Notes: generated by a model from the letters alone, not told the origin. DNA of 64,000 bases from Desulfuromonadaceae bacterium (GCA_028687585.1 JAQTZV010000005.1:124001-188000); one strand, 5' to 3'. Shown: positions 16,772 through 25,185, counted from the first letter of the stretch. Translations and numbers: made by a program.

Positions 16772-17089
16772 ATGAAAAAGAACATGATCATCGGGTTGGC
16801 ATTTGCAATGGGAATTCTTTCAGTTGGCGCTGTTTCAGCTTCGGCATCAGACTCGTGCTGCAGCGATGGCAAATGTACAAACAAGCAGATCGTCCAGCAG
16901 TTTACTCAAGAATCCGTTGCGTTGTCCAGCGCATTAAAGGCAAAAGACATTGAACTGCGTGGACTTTACAGCTATGAGGGAATTGATCTTCGCAAAGTCG
17001 ATGAGCTTGAGGCTGAACTCAAAGAACTGAAAAATAAAATCAAGGTTGTCGCAGAAAAATACGGCATTCCATCTTGTTGCCTCAGTTAG
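16772..17089 (+). CDS. Small periplasmic coiled-coil protein, ZraP-like (paralogue 1)
   Basis: 105 residues: signal peptide (1-24), a Cys cluster right after it (SCCSDGKC), a long helix with the family core KDIELRGLYSYEGIDLRKVDEL (only its first and last parts are quoted as landmarks KDIELRG and KVDELEAEL), and a C-terminal CCLS. Two paralogues are at 34734-35051 and 39765-40073. The fold resembles ZraP/Spy-type periplasmic metal-stress chaperones. This copy alone has the N-terminal Cys cluster. A good GGAG site precedes the ATG, and a sigma-54-like element lies upstream, as for zraP of enteric bacteria. Confidence 0.7.
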   Translation: MKKNMIIGLAFAMGILSVGAVSASASDSCCSDGKCTNKQIVQQFTQESVALSSALKAKDIELRGLYSYEGIDLRKVDELEAELKELKNKIKVVAEKYGIPSCCLS

Positions 17090-17105
17090 TGGCTATGCTT
17101 TTGAT

Positions 17106-17131
17106 AACCGGGAGAATAATCCCTCCCGGTT
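17106..17131. terminator. Hairpin after coiled-coil protein gene
   Basis: AACCGGGA (17106-17113) pairs perfectly with TCCCGGTT (17124-17131) across a 10-base loop. There is no long U-run, so it may be an attenuator or mRNA-stabilising end rather than a full terminator before the YHS gene. Confidence 0.5.
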
Positions 17132-17151
17132 CTTGCCTGGAGGCTACTTTC

Positions 17152-17331
17152 ATGAAAACAATTGTCCGTGATCCAGTATGTGGCGAACTGCTTGCCTGGG
17201 AAAAAGCGGCTACGGTACTCAGTTACCATGGAGTGCTGCATTATTTCTGCAGCGTCAGTTGTAGTAAACGATTCCGTCATGCTCCAATTCAATTCACTCT
17301 GTCCAGCCAAGTGTTATCGGGCGTACCCTAG
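17152..17331 (+). CDS. YHS-domain protein
   Basis: 59 residues from the ATG at 17152, chosen because GGAGG lies 9 bases upstream and because the YHS motif starts at once. The metal-binding pattern is DPVCGELL (Cys10), then YHGVLHYFCSVSC (Cys33, Cys37). YHS domains are found in copper ATPases, metallochaperones and phenol hydroxylases and bind soft metals. The protein has no signal peptide, so it should be cytoplasmic. It follows the coiled-coil protein gene and may be on the same transcript after the hairpin at 17106. Confidence 0.8.
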   Translation: MKTIVRDPVCGELLAWEKAATVLSYHGVLHYFCSVSCSKRFRHAPIQFTLSSQVLSGVP

Positions 17332-17389
17332 AAAACCCTCCTTGCAGGGGCACGTCATTATTTTATAATTCAAACGCAAAGGAGCCTCA

Positions 17390-17551
17390 ATGAAAGTTGC
17401 ACTTTTATTTCTCCTGTTCATATCTCTGATAGTTTTTTCCGGCTGTGCAGTCATCGATTTCCTTGATGGCAAGCACTACAACCATAACTCAAACTATGAC
17501 CGCCCCCAGTACAGTACTGGCAATGGTAGCGGCGGGGGTCATTCCCATTAA
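17390..17551 (+). CDS. Small lipoprotein, unknown function
   Basis: 53 residues. The signal sequence ends in the lipobox IVFSGC, so the mature protein starts at Cys19 and is about 35 residues, rich in Asn, Tyr, Gly and His (ending GGGHSH). AAAGGAG lies 7 bases before the ATG. It belongs to a run of small exported proteins from 16772 to 18207. The His-rich end could bind metal. No family recognised. Confidence 0.65.
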   Translation: MKVALLFLLFISLIVFSGCAVIDFLDGKHYNHNSNYDRPQYSTGNGSGGGHSH

Positions 17552-17572
17552 CCAGTTAAAGGAGTATCCCCC

Positions 17573-17749
17573 ATGAATGTGAACAAACTCAATTTTATCG
17601 GACCAATGCTCTTTTTGAAATTCAGCATTCTTATGCTAATAATTATCTCACTCACGATTGTTAAACCCGCAGCCATAGCAGCACACAAGAGTACGCAGAA
17701 AATCTGTTCCTTCATCATGAGTGCTGATGATTGCGCTAAACATTGCTGA
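17573..17749 (+). CDS. Small exported or membrane peptide, unknown function
   Basis: 58 residues with AAAGGAG upstream of the ATG. A long hydrophobic helix (about residues 10-36) ends in PAAIAA, a possible cleavage site, leaving a short tail with three cysteines (KICSFI, DDCAKHC). It follows the small lipoprotein by 21 bp, so both are probably translated from one message. A periplasmic Cys peptide with thiol or metal chemistry is possible. No family recognised. Confidence 0.55.
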   Translation: MNVNKLNFIGPMLFLKFSILMLIIISLTIVKPAAIAAHKSTQKICSFIMSADDCAKHC

Positions 17750-17847
17750 ATTTATTTTTTGGCCGGAAAGGAGGCTCATGAAAGTTGAAGGGAAGGGCCA
17801 TCATACTGCACGACAATAGTAACTAATTTCATCGAAAAGGAGACAAA

Positions 17848-18207
17848 ATGAAAAGGCTAACCGTGTTTTTTACTGCTGCAATCCTTTCAATGATCGTAGC
17901 CATGCCACTTGCCGTGCACGCCGGCGAGAAAAAGGCAAAAAGCGAAGTGGTCATGAAGATGAGCAACAAGGTGCATCTCTTTCACAGTGGCAAAGTTGAT
18001 GCACAGAAAGAAATCGCTATCGGTGATGTGTTACCTGTGTTTCGAGTCTTTGGTAAAAACAACCAGCAGAAAGAAGTGGGCCAGGTAAAGGTACTGTCCT
18101 TTATTGGTGAGCACTATTTCGAGGCTGAAATCATTAAAGGCGAGATCAAGGTTGGTGACATCGCCAAGAAAGATGCAACTTCGTTACTTGTACAACCGGC
18201 CAAGTAA
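17848..18207 (+). CDS. Periplasmic protein, unknown function
   Basis: 119 residues with a signal peptide (cleavage after AVHA, near residue 25), AAAGGAG before the ATG, and a compact beta-rich domain. The end (VGQVKVLSFIGEHYFEAEIIKGEIKVGDIAKK) has the look of a small barrel domain in which a value of inputs such as FGKNNQQKEVG is followed by KVGDIA, as in FlgT C-terminal-like and SH3-like domains. A related segment, AGIKIGQELKIFRGGK, occurs in the lipoprotein at 33657-34616. A strong terminator follows. Confidence 0.65.
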   Translation: MKRLTVFFTAAILSMIVAMPLAVHAGEKKAKSEVVMKMSNKVHLFHSGKVDAQKEIAIGDVLPVFRVFGKNNQQKEVGQVKVLSFIGEHYFEAEIIKGEIKVGDIAKKDATSLLVQPAK

Positions 18208-18217
18208 GTTTTCAATG

Positions 18218-18246
18218 AAACCGGGCCAACGTCGTCCCGGTTTTTC
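18218..18246 (+). terminator. Rho-independent terminator
   Basis: AAACCGGG pairs with CCCGGTTT across a 10-base loop and is followed by TTTCTCTTT. It closes the run of small exported-protein genes before the conjugation segment. Confidence 0.85.
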
Positions 18247-18357
18247 TCTTTAACATTACCCCATCTGTCGACCAGATAGAATCAGAGTCATCACCAATTC
18301 TTCAAGGGTTACCTCTCGAACCTGCCCCCCCTATAGATTATATACATGGGGGGAATC

Positions 18358-18882
18358 ATGCGTTTTGCCATCCTGATACTGCTGCTGGAGCTTTGTACCG
18401 TTTCGAGTGAATCGGCATTTGCCTTCTGTTACGAAGAAGCCGGCAGCAGATATGGGATCTCGTCTCACCTCCTCTATGCGATCTCCAAGGGAGAGAGCAG
18501 CTTTAACCCGATTGCAATCAACCAAAACACCAACGGCAGTTACGACTTCGGGCTCATGCAGATCAATTCCTCATGGGAGCCGACGCTACGCAAACTTGGT
18601 ATTCCCTGGGGCATCCTCGCCGATCCCTGCACCAATGTCATGGTTGGTGCCTGGGTACTTTCCCAGTGCATGCATGACTATGGTTATACGTGGTCAGCAG
18701 TCGGGTGTTACAACTCCCGTACTCCGTCCAAGCGTGATCGGTACGCTGCCAGAATTGCCCGCATCGTTACCAGTGAACAATCGCGTCAACTCAACACGCA
18801 GACCTATGATCAAGTTGCCGTTATCTCCAGCTCCATGAAGATGACACCCTGGGAAGAGGCTTTTGGCATTGCTTCACGTTGA
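18358..18882 (+). CDS. SLT-type lytic transglycosylase, conjugation-associated
   Basis: 174 residues from the ATG at 18358 (GGGGGA upstream; an in-frame ATG at 18346 is too close to that site). A signal peptide (to about residue 22) precedes an SLT domain with catalytic Glu46 in ISKGESSFNP and the motifs FGLMQIN and CYNS. Such small transglycosylases (VirB1, TrbN, P19 of F-like systems) open peptidoglycan for the mating apparatus. It is the first gene of the plus-strand transfer segment and its end overlaps the start of the NusA-like gene. Confidence 0.85.
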   Translation: MRFAILILLLELCTVSSESAFAFCYEEAGSRYGISSHLLYAISKGESSFNPIAINQNTNGSYDFGLMQINSSWEPTLRKLGIPWGILADPCTNVMVGAWVLSQCMHDYGYTWSAVGCYNSRTPSKRDRYAARIARIVTSEQSRQLNTQTYDQVAVISSSMKMTPWEEAFGIASR

Positions 18883-19591
18883 TCTTCTGGACAGGAGTGA
18901 ACTGCCGGAGAGTGAAGCCCTTGATGCAATAGAGGTTGCGACTGCCCGGGTTCTTACCAGTGCCCTCCGTACAAATGTAAGCGTCAGAGTCATTGAACAA
19001 AAATTGGAGATTACCGCCTACCCGGTATCAGATGATCCTGTTCAAATAACTCTGGAGACCATTAACCGTAAGCTACAGAGACATCTTCTGCATCAGGTCG
19101 AACTTGAACTGCAAAAGCGCAGAACTTTTATCGAGGCAGAGCGGTTGAAGGCGTTGAGAGGCAACTCTGCCCCCGGTGAAATCTTACGGATAGCCAAAGA
19201 TGGTGCACTGTTCATCTCTCTGGAGATTGCAGATTGCTACCGACGGCTGATTATTGCCGGTGTCTGCCCGCTACGCTGCCAACCGCGTCACGAACAGGGA
19301 CTCTACATAATCGGCAACGTAAAGGAGTTTTACATCACGAGCGTAGTTCCGGTCATGATCAACAGCAGATCAAGCAGGGTCCGCATTCTGCTCAGTCGCA
19401 CTTCAAGGGAACTGCCACGCCTCCTGTTGCAGGAACGCAGTCGCTTATCAGGGATTCAATGTCTACAGCGTATTCCGGGGGGCTACTGCGACATCGTGAC
19501 ACCAAAACGTATTCCTAAAGATGTGATCAACTCCGTAGGAAAGGAGTTGGGAGAGCACCTGCATGTTTCGATTCTCAAAACGCATCATTAA
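18863..19591 (+). CDS. Divergent NusA-like protein (N-terminal, S1 and KH-like regions) in conjugation operon
   Basis: 242 residues, starting at a TTG with AAGAGG upstream and overlapping the transglycosylase gene. The order of blocks follows NusA: a helical start with DAIEVATARVL and a strand pair ending ITLET; a basic linker (QKRRTFIEAERLKAL); an S1-like barrel starting GEILRIAKDGALFISLE; then RVRILLSRTSRELPRLLLQE, which matches the ILSRT..(L/F)LRxLFxxE joint between S1 and KH1 of NusA; and a KH-like end with SVGKELGEHLHVSI. NusA's second KH and acidic repeats are absent. A role in transcription elongation or antitermination of the transfer operon is inferred. The homology is read by eye. 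Confidence 0.6.
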   Translation: MALLHVDLLDRSELPESEALDAIEVATARVLTSALRTNVSVRVIEQKLEITAYPVSDDPVQITLETINRKLQRHLLHQVELELQKRRTFIEAERLKALRGNSAPGEILRIAKDGALFISLEIADCYRRLIIAGVCPLRCQPRHEQGLYIIGNVKEFYITSVVPVMINSRSSRVRILLSRTSRELPRLLLQERSRLSGIQCLQRIPGGYCDIVTPKRIPKDVINSVGKELGEHLHVSILKTHH

Positions 19592-20957
19592 ACCGTCTGA
19601 TCCGATGACCAGTCTGGGAACAGGTGTCAATCTGGGACACCGAACCAGAATCGTCCCCATAGCCATTCCTGACTCCTATCGGAAACGGCATACATTCGTG
19701 TTCGGCACCACCGGCGTCGGCAAGACCCGCCTCTGCGAGAACTTGATCGAACAGGACATCAAAAAGGGGTACTCGGTTGTATATTTCGATCCCAAGGGGG
19801 ATCAGCAGATCTTCACCAAGATCTATGAAGTTGCTCGAAATGCGAAACGCCTCGACGAACTGATGCTCGTTACACCCATCTTTCCGGAATACTCAGCAGT
19901 TGTCGATCCGATGGCTTATTACTTCATGCCCGACGAACTGGTAGGGCATATCATTTCCGGCATCCTCGGAGGCAGGGAACCGTTCTACCGCAACATTGCC
20001 AAGGAGATCACCACCGCCGTCATTTCCGCCTATATCATCCTGGCCAGAAAGCATGGGAACCTGCCGATCATGAACATCGACACCATCCGTCAGCACATAC
20101 GGAGGGAATCCCTCGATGCAACCATGAAATCGCTCCGCAGCATCGGCACTGCCGAGGCGGAACTGACAGCCGGCATGCTGGAGGATATTCTCAAGTCTCC
20201 CATGGAGTACTACGCCAAAGTTTCCTCTACGCTGCGCACCGCCCTGATGGAACTCTCAGCCGGAAATATCGGCAAGATCATCGGCCAGGCAGACTCGAAT
20301 CGATTCATCAAAAACCTGGAAGCCGGTAAAGGGGTGATCCTGGTAGTCCATACCGGCGCCATGATTACACGGGAAGCATCCGCTACTCTTGGCAAGGTGC
20401 TCCTTTCCATGATCCAGTCCTTTGTGGGACGGGTCTATCTCTCCAACCGGCAGAAAGTCGATCCGCCGTTGTCGATCTTCATCGACGAAGCACAGAGCCT
20501 GCTCTATCAAGGGGTGGAAGAACTATTTGCCAAGGCTGGATCAGCCGACGTCATGGTGACCGCCTTTGCCCAATCGGTTAACCAGATCTACGCGGTCATT
20601 GGTGAAGAGTTCGGGAAGAGCATCCTCGACAACACCAATACGAAGATCTTCATGCGCTGCTCCGATGCTGAGACCAGCGATTACGTAGTAAAGCATTTCG
20701 GGGTGCAGAACGTACTGACCGGGATTTTCGGATCAAACCAGGTCACGACCAGGGAGGTCGAACAGGACATCCTCCGGGTGCAGGACGTATTGAGCCTGCA
20801 ACCACGCGAGTTTTACATGATGACCTATTCTGGGCGCTTCAAGGGGAGCACTCTTGATGCCCGCGATCCCAAAATGAAGATCATCTTCCCCTCTGCGCCT
20901 GCAGTAATTACCTCGATGATGTCTCCGTTCCAGTCGGACGAGGCAAACACACCATGA
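19563..20957 (+). CDS. traD: TraD-like type IV coupling ATPase
   Basis: 464 residues with Walker A (GTTGVGKT, 48-55), the conserved YFDPKGDQ after it, and Walker B (LSIFIDEAQSL) near residue 300. This is the VirD4/TraD/TraG-type motor that brings DNA to the mating channel. The usual two N-terminal membrane helices are missing, so it resembles the shorter, soluble TraD/TrwB-like forms of integrative elements. It overlaps the NusA-like gene by 29 bp and the HD gene by 4 bp, which indicates translational coupling in one operon. Confidence 0.88.
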   Translation: MFRFSKRIIKPSDPMTSLGTGVNLGHRTRIVPIAIPDSYRKRHTFVFGTTGVGKTRLCENLIEQDIKKGYSVVYFDPKGDQQIFTKIYEVARNAKRLDELMLVTPIFPEYSAVVDPMAYYFMPDELVGHIISGILGGREPFYRNIAKEITTAVISAYIILARKHGNLPIMNIDTIRQHIRRESLDATMKSLRSIGTAEAELTAGMLEDILKSPMEYYAKVSSTLRTALMELSAGNIGKIIGQADSNRFIKNLEAGKGVILVVHTGAMITREASATLGKVLLSMIQSFVGRVYLSNRQKVDPPLSIFIDEAQSLLYQGVEELFAKAGSADVMVTAFAQSVNQIYAVIGEEFGKSILDNTNTKIFMRCSDAETSDYVVKHFGVQNVLTGIFGSNQVTTREVEQDILRVQDVLSLQPREFYMMTYSGRFKGSTLDARDPKMKIIFPSAPAVITSMMSPFQSDEANTP

Positions 20958-22381
20958 AGATGATTCTGTTCAGCATATCTGCCGCTGTCGGAATCGGCTT
21001 TGCCTACTATGGCTCCAGGAAATGGGTTCATCCCGAAGTTCCGATAGTAGAGAGCGTAGAGCCAACAGAGGTGTCGAGTCTGGCCGAGTTGAGTCATCTC
21101 TGGATAGATGATGAAGTCGAAATCAAGGATGCCTCGTATCTCTGGCGAGAACGAGCCGCTAAAAAGAGTTCTCAACTTTCACGCCCCGTATTCAGGCATG
21201 AGGAGATTGATCAGTTTTTCACCGAGATGATCGAACAAAGGCCTTCCGTACATGGGTTACGGAGATCCCTGATCATCAAGATTCTCACCTTGCTCGATGA
21301 AGAGGGGGACTGCCCGTCTGTTGTCAGGGTACACAAGGATGAAGCTGAACGCATATACTCGGATGACTCCTATGCCCTGCTGGAGACTGTTCCGCTTTAC
21401 CGCCACACACTGACGGTTGCCCGCAATTTCATCGCCAAAGCCGATCAGGAAGCCCTGTTGGCAGATATGATCATTATTGCCCTTGCCCATGACATCGGCA
21501 AGATACCTTCCTACCACGACAGCATGTACAGCAGCGGCGATCATCCGATCATCGCAGGGCTTATCCTGAAAAGCTTGCCGGAATACATGGCCCTGCCCAA
21601 TTGGAACGACATCAACCGGGCCATCACCGGGCATCACCTGCTCAAAAGCGACAATATCCTGACCGACGGACTAAAGCTGAGCGACCATGAAGCACGCCAA
21701 ACCGAACTGTCCGCACTCTATGCCGAGGTGCGTGAGCGCAGAAAACAAGAAGCTGAAAAAGGTGTGGAACAACCGACTGATGGTCAAGTCCTGGTGCAAA
21801 AACCAACCACTGCAAAAACACAACTACCTACTGAAGAGCGGGAACATCCTCTGGGAAGCCTCGAATCCCGGGAGAAGTTCTATCCCACCAAGCAGGACAT
21901 TCCCGAATGGTTTGACGCCGATGCCATTCTTGCTGCGATAAAAAAACGGATCAACGTAGTGGAATCGACCGCCAAGGGAGAGCAGTGGTCGGCAGTCTCC
22001 ACCAGTCAGGGGCTGGTATATGTCAACCCAGAAGGGCTCTGGGCCAATATCAAGGAAGTGAGTAATTTCGACCCGAAGGTGCTCGCGTCTGAGGGTTTCG
22101 AATCTGAGAAACGTAACCTGCTGTTCACCGTCGTATCCGAACTGTCCAGAACCAGGGATGCCATTGCCACCCAGTACGTTGCGGACAGATATTACACGAC
22201 ACAGGTATCAATCATCACCGGAGGCGGCAAGCGGCTTCCCTACCTGCTCATCCCCTTCACGGCGGAAGCTTTTGGTGAGTTGCCCTCGACGCTCGAAGAA
22301 TTAAAAACATCGCAACTGAAACGGATGGTCAAAGAGATCAAGTTAAAGCAGACCGAGGTGGAAAAATGCGTAGGTCGCTGA
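20954..22381 (+). CDS. HD-domain protein of transfer operon (possible TraI_2/MOBH-like)
   Basis: 475 residues: an N-terminal membrane helix (3-20), then an HD-type metal-binding domain with His151 (YRHTLTVARN), His179-Asp180 (AHDIGK), His197 (GDHPIIAG) and His227-His228 (ITGHH). A C-terminal domain (330-470) is unassigned. MOBH relaxases (TraI of R27 and SXT) contain an HD motif of this kind within TraI_2, but they lack such an N-terminal anchor and are larger, so identity as the relaxase is only possible. Alternatives are a nucleotide phosphohydrolase. It overlaps traD by 4 bp and traF by 16 bp. Confidence 0.6.
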   Translation: MKMILFSISAAVGIGFAYYGSRKWVHPEVPIVESVEPTEVSSLAELSHLWIDDEVEIKDASYLWRERAAKKSSQLSRPVFRHEEIDQFFTEMIEQRPSVHGLRRSLIIKILTLLDEEGDCPSVVRVHKDEAERIYSDDSYALLETVPLYRHTLTVARNFIAKADQEALLADMIIIALAHDIGKIPSYHDSMYSSGDHPIIAGLILKSLPEYMALPNWNDINRAITGHHLLKSDNILTDGLKLSDHEARQTELSALYAEVRERRKQEAEKGVEQPTDGQVLVQKPTTAKTQLPTEEREHPLGSLESREKFYPTKQDIPEWFDADAILAAIKKRINVVESTAKGEQWSAVSTSQGLVYVNPEGLWANIKEVSNFDPKVLASEGFESEKRNLLFTVVSELSRTRDAIATQYVADRYYTTQVSIITGGGKRLPYLLIPFTAEAFGELPSTLEELKTSQLKRMVKEIKLKQTEVEKCVGR

Positions 22382-23205
22382 TGGTAGCAGCCATTCTATC
22401 TGTAACCGCTACAGCCAGTGCCGGATACTACAACGACTCGGCCAAGGGCTGGTGGTGGTACCAGAAGGAACCGGAGAAGCCTGCCGGGAAGCCGGAAAAG
22501 AAAAAGAAAACGCCGAACAGTGTGCCGTCCTTCAAGGATTACACCTATGAGCAGATCTGGGGGATGCATCCGGATCAGTTCCAGGAGTTTGCCGAGGCAC
22601 TCAAGAAGAAGGCTGTCCAGAAGCCCAGTGAAGAGAATGTTAAGGATTATTTCGAGGTGCAGGAGATCGCCCGCAAGAAGGCGCTGGCCTTCTCCAATGT
22701 GGCTCAGTTCGTCTGGCAGAAATATCCGGAGTTGACCACCAAGAAGGACTACCCGATCACCACACCAGGCAACCTGTCCAGGATAGCCCAGATCAACGAG
22801 GAGCGTCAGCGTACCCTGCGGGACAACCGGGAAGACTTTGCCCTGATCTATTTCCAGCGGCCTGATTGCAGTTACTGCGATGAGCAATCGCGAATCCTTG
22901 ACTGGTTCACAAACGAGACAGGCTGGACCGTAAAAAGAGTCAACACCCCCGAGAATCCTGGGTTCGCAGCAAAGTTCAACGTGGAGATTACCCCAACCCT
23001 GGTCCTGATCCAAAAGGGGAACCAGGATTACCTGCCGGTCTCGGCGGGAGTTATCTCCGCAGAAGAAATCGAGGACAAGGCATACCGGGCCGTCCGTCTC
23101 CTGAAGGGTGATATCTCCCCTGAAGAGTATTCGCTCTACGAATTCCAGAAGGGAGGCAGCTTCGACGTGAAGAAGCGCCGTCTCCAGGAAAAGAAACAGC
23201 CATGA
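22366..23205 (+). CDS. traF: Conjugal transfer protein TraF (thioredoxin-like)
   Basis: 279 residues with a signal peptide (to about residue 19), a lysine/proline-rich linker, a helical middle with NVxxYFEVQE-like sequence, and a thioredoxin fold from about 155. The fold carries CSYC (168-171) and the cis-Pro loop ITPTLVLI. Many TraF proteins have lost the CxxC; here it is present, so it may act as a disulfide isomerase or oxidase during pilus assembly. It overlaps the HD gene by 16 bp and is followed by TraH 40 bp later. Confidence 0.88.
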   Translation: MRRSLMVAAILSVTATASAGYYNDSAKGWWWYQKEPEKPAGKPEKKKKTPNSVPSFKDYTYEQIWGMHPDQFQEFAEALKKKAVQKPSEENVKDYFEVQEIARKKALAFSNVAQFVWQKYPELTTKKDYPITTPGNLSRIAQINEERQRTLRDNREDFALIYFQRPDCSYCDEQSRILDWFTNETGWTVKRVNTPENPGFAAKFNVEITPTLVLIQKGNQDYLPVSAGVISAEEIEDKAYRAVRLLKGDISPEEYSLYEFQKGGSFDVKKRRLQEKKQP

Positions 23206-23245
23206 GGTTGCCAGTCCCACAGCAACAGAGAGAAGAGGTGTCAGT

Positions 23246-24730
23246 GTGAAACGAACCGTAGTTACCAGAACCACCGCAGCATGTCTGGCGGCATCCATTG
23301 CCTTGAACCCGGTTCTTTCATGGTCCGGCTGGGTCGATGACTGGGTGCAACAGAAAAGCTCCACCTCACCCAGCTACTATGAAGGGTCGAAGCGGGGCTA
23401 CTACACCGGGGGCAGCTTTTCGGCACGGTGGGCAAACACCGACGATCATCTGTTCACGGCATCGTTGCCAAAACTGAAATCAGGTTGCGGCGGCATCGAC
23501 ATGTTTCTCGGCGGTTTCTCGTTTCTGAACGTCGATTACCTTGTTCAGAAGCTCCAGAACATCCTGTCAGCGGCTCCGGCGGCTGCCTTCGACATCGCCC
23601 TAAAAACCCTGGCCCCCCAGGTTGCTGACACCATCAAATCTCTGGAAGCCATTACGGACCGTTTAAACTCGCTGCAGTTGAATGACTGCAAAGCGGCTAA
23701 GGCGCTTGTGGCAACTGCATCCAGCCCGTTTTCATCGGTCATGTCTGACAGCCTGAAAGCAGAAATGAAGACAGCCCAGACTGACTTCATGGTGTCGAGC
23801 GGTGCCAAGGATCTCTATCAGGACGTCAGCAAGCTGTTCGAGACCGAGCAGAAGGCCAACGCCGGTAACAAACCTGGTGTTCCCGGCACTACCCAGACTT
23901 CAGCCACCAGTGCCACTGCCGGTTGTCCGGCAGAGATCCTTCAAGTCTTTGGTGACGGCTCAGTGCTGGAAAACCTGGCAGGCAAAAAAGGGATGAGCAG
24001 CGAGTATGTCAAGCTGGTACGCGGTTTCATCGGCGATGTGGGTATACAGAATCCTGCTGCAACCGGCACCACCTATCAGGCCCGGTATATCCCTCCGTGC
24101 GACAAGAACAACAGCTTCGATTCCTTCATCAGCGGCACTGCTCAGGGACGTGATACCGCCGGGACCTGCGCCGACATCACCGACGCCAACAAGAACCTGA
24201 TGGTTTTTGTGGCCGGCAGGATGCAGTCCATTGCTGGAAAGATCAAATCAAAAACGGCACTTGCCGCTGATGAAGAGGCGTTTCTCAATAGCACGCCGCT
24301 GTCCGTCGGCCTGATCCTCAAAAATGCCACGGCCACCAATACAGAAGGAGAGGTCATTGGCAAACTGGCCGAACTGACTGCCCGGGCTTACGGCTACTAT
24401 ATGCTGCTTGATCTCTTCGGTCGTGCAGTCCAGTTGCAGGAGATGGCTCGCAACATCCTTTCATCTCAGAAGGGGAACAAGGCCGGCGCCTCTCCGGAAA
24501 CCTGTCAGTTGGCACTACTTGGTGAAGGGATGCAGCATATCCAAACACTGGAGGAAAAGACGCTCCAACTTCTAGGCGCTGCACAGCAGAGCTACGCTAA
24601 TGCAGCATCGGAGATCAACGCGGTGGAAATGATCGTCCAGAATATGAAGAAATTTGACGACACGGTGTTTTCGGAATTATCGGACCGCTTTGGCAAAGGA
24701 ATCGCCATGCGGGCAACAGGAAGAATTTAA
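23246..24730 (+). CDS. traH: Conjugal transfer pilus assembly protein TraH
   Basis: 494 residues from a GTG with AGAGG upstream. The N-terminus has a signal peptide, then the TraH landmarks SARWANTDDHLFTASLPKLK-like start (quoted from SARWAN), GCGGIDMFLGGFSFLN and an NDCKAAKAL-type Cys. TraH belongs to the F-type pilus extension and retraction set with TraF and TraW. The protein is full length for the family. The usual following gene, traG, is not found; a 126-residue unknown gene and then an opposite-strand gene follow. Confidence 0.9.
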   Translation: MKRTVVTRTTAACLAASIALNPVLSWSGWVDDWVQQKSSTSPSYYEGSKRGYYTGGSFSARWANTDDHLFTASLPKLKSGCGGIDMFLGGFSFLNVDYLVQKLQNILSAAPAAAFDIALKTLAPQVADTIKSLEAITDRLNSLQLNDCKAAKALVATASSPFSSVMSDSLKAEMKTAQTDFMVSSGAKDLYQDVSKLFETEQKANAGNKPGVPGTTQTSATSATAGCPAEILQVFGDGSVLENLAGKKGMSSEYVKLVRGFIGDVGIQNPAATGTTYQARYIPPCDKNNSFDSFISGTAQGRDTAGTCADITDANKNLMVFVAGRMQSIAGKIKSKTALAADEEAFLNSTPLSVGLILKNATATNTEGEVIGKLAELTARAYGYYMLLDLFGRAVQLQEMARNILSSQKGNKAGASPETCQLALLGEGMQHIQTLEEKTLQLLGAAQQSYANAASEINAVEMIVQNMKKFDDTVFSELSDRFGKGIAMRATGRI

Positions 24731-24748
24731 CCACACAAGGGAGGATTT

Positions 24749-25129
24749 ATGGCTGAGAACAAGAAAGAATCAACTGGAAAGAAACCATCGGGAAAAGAGT
24801 CCTGGCAGGACCGGAAACTGAAAAAGGTTGTCAGGGATGACATCGATGTCATCTCCCGGAAGACTCTGGACCAGAGCGACTTCATCACCATGCTCAACAC
24901 CCATGACAACGTGCTTCACCGGCTTCGCATGACTATGGGGCGCAACAAGAACATCACGTTTGAAAAAGCGCAGGAGTTTATTGAGAGAAGTCAGCAAATT
25001 CGAGAGGAAATCAACCTTCTCAATGCCGAGATGTGCGAGCTAATGGAGTGGGACTACACGCCGCCACGGGGGTTTAGCAACCCGCTTGCAAAGAGCAATA
25101 CGGAAGAAACAAAAATCAGCAAAAAGTAG
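24749..25129 (+). CDS. Unknown protein, last gene of transfer segment
   Basis: 126 residues, GGGAGG upstream of the ATG, 18 bp after traH. The N-terminus is Lys-rich, the middle is a helical, heptad-like region (about 35-105) with FEKAQEFIERSQQIREEI, and there is no signal peptide. It has no recognised domain. Its place after TraH suggests a role in transfer or its regulation. Confidence 0.55.
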   Translation: MAENKKESTGKKPSGKESWQDRKLKKVVRDDIDVISRKTLDQSDFITMLNTHDNVLHRLRMTMGRNKNITFEKAQEFIERSQQIREEINLLNAEMCELMEWDYTPPRGFSNPLAKSNTEETKISKK

Positions 25130-25185
25130 ATGAATAGATTCAGGCAAATAAAATTCTGGGGGACTTTGAGCGATGAGTTAAATGA

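Noticed and set aside
17778..17819. 13-codon frame with AAAGGAG upstream (MKVEGKGHHTARQ)
   Set aside because: Too short to support as a gene. Its 5' part resembles the start of the lipoprotein gene at 17390, so it may be a duplicated fragment.
22396..23364. Long minus-strand reading frame opposite traF and traH
   Set aside because: The plus-strand products match TraF and TraH throughout; the antisense product is hydrophobic without motifs.
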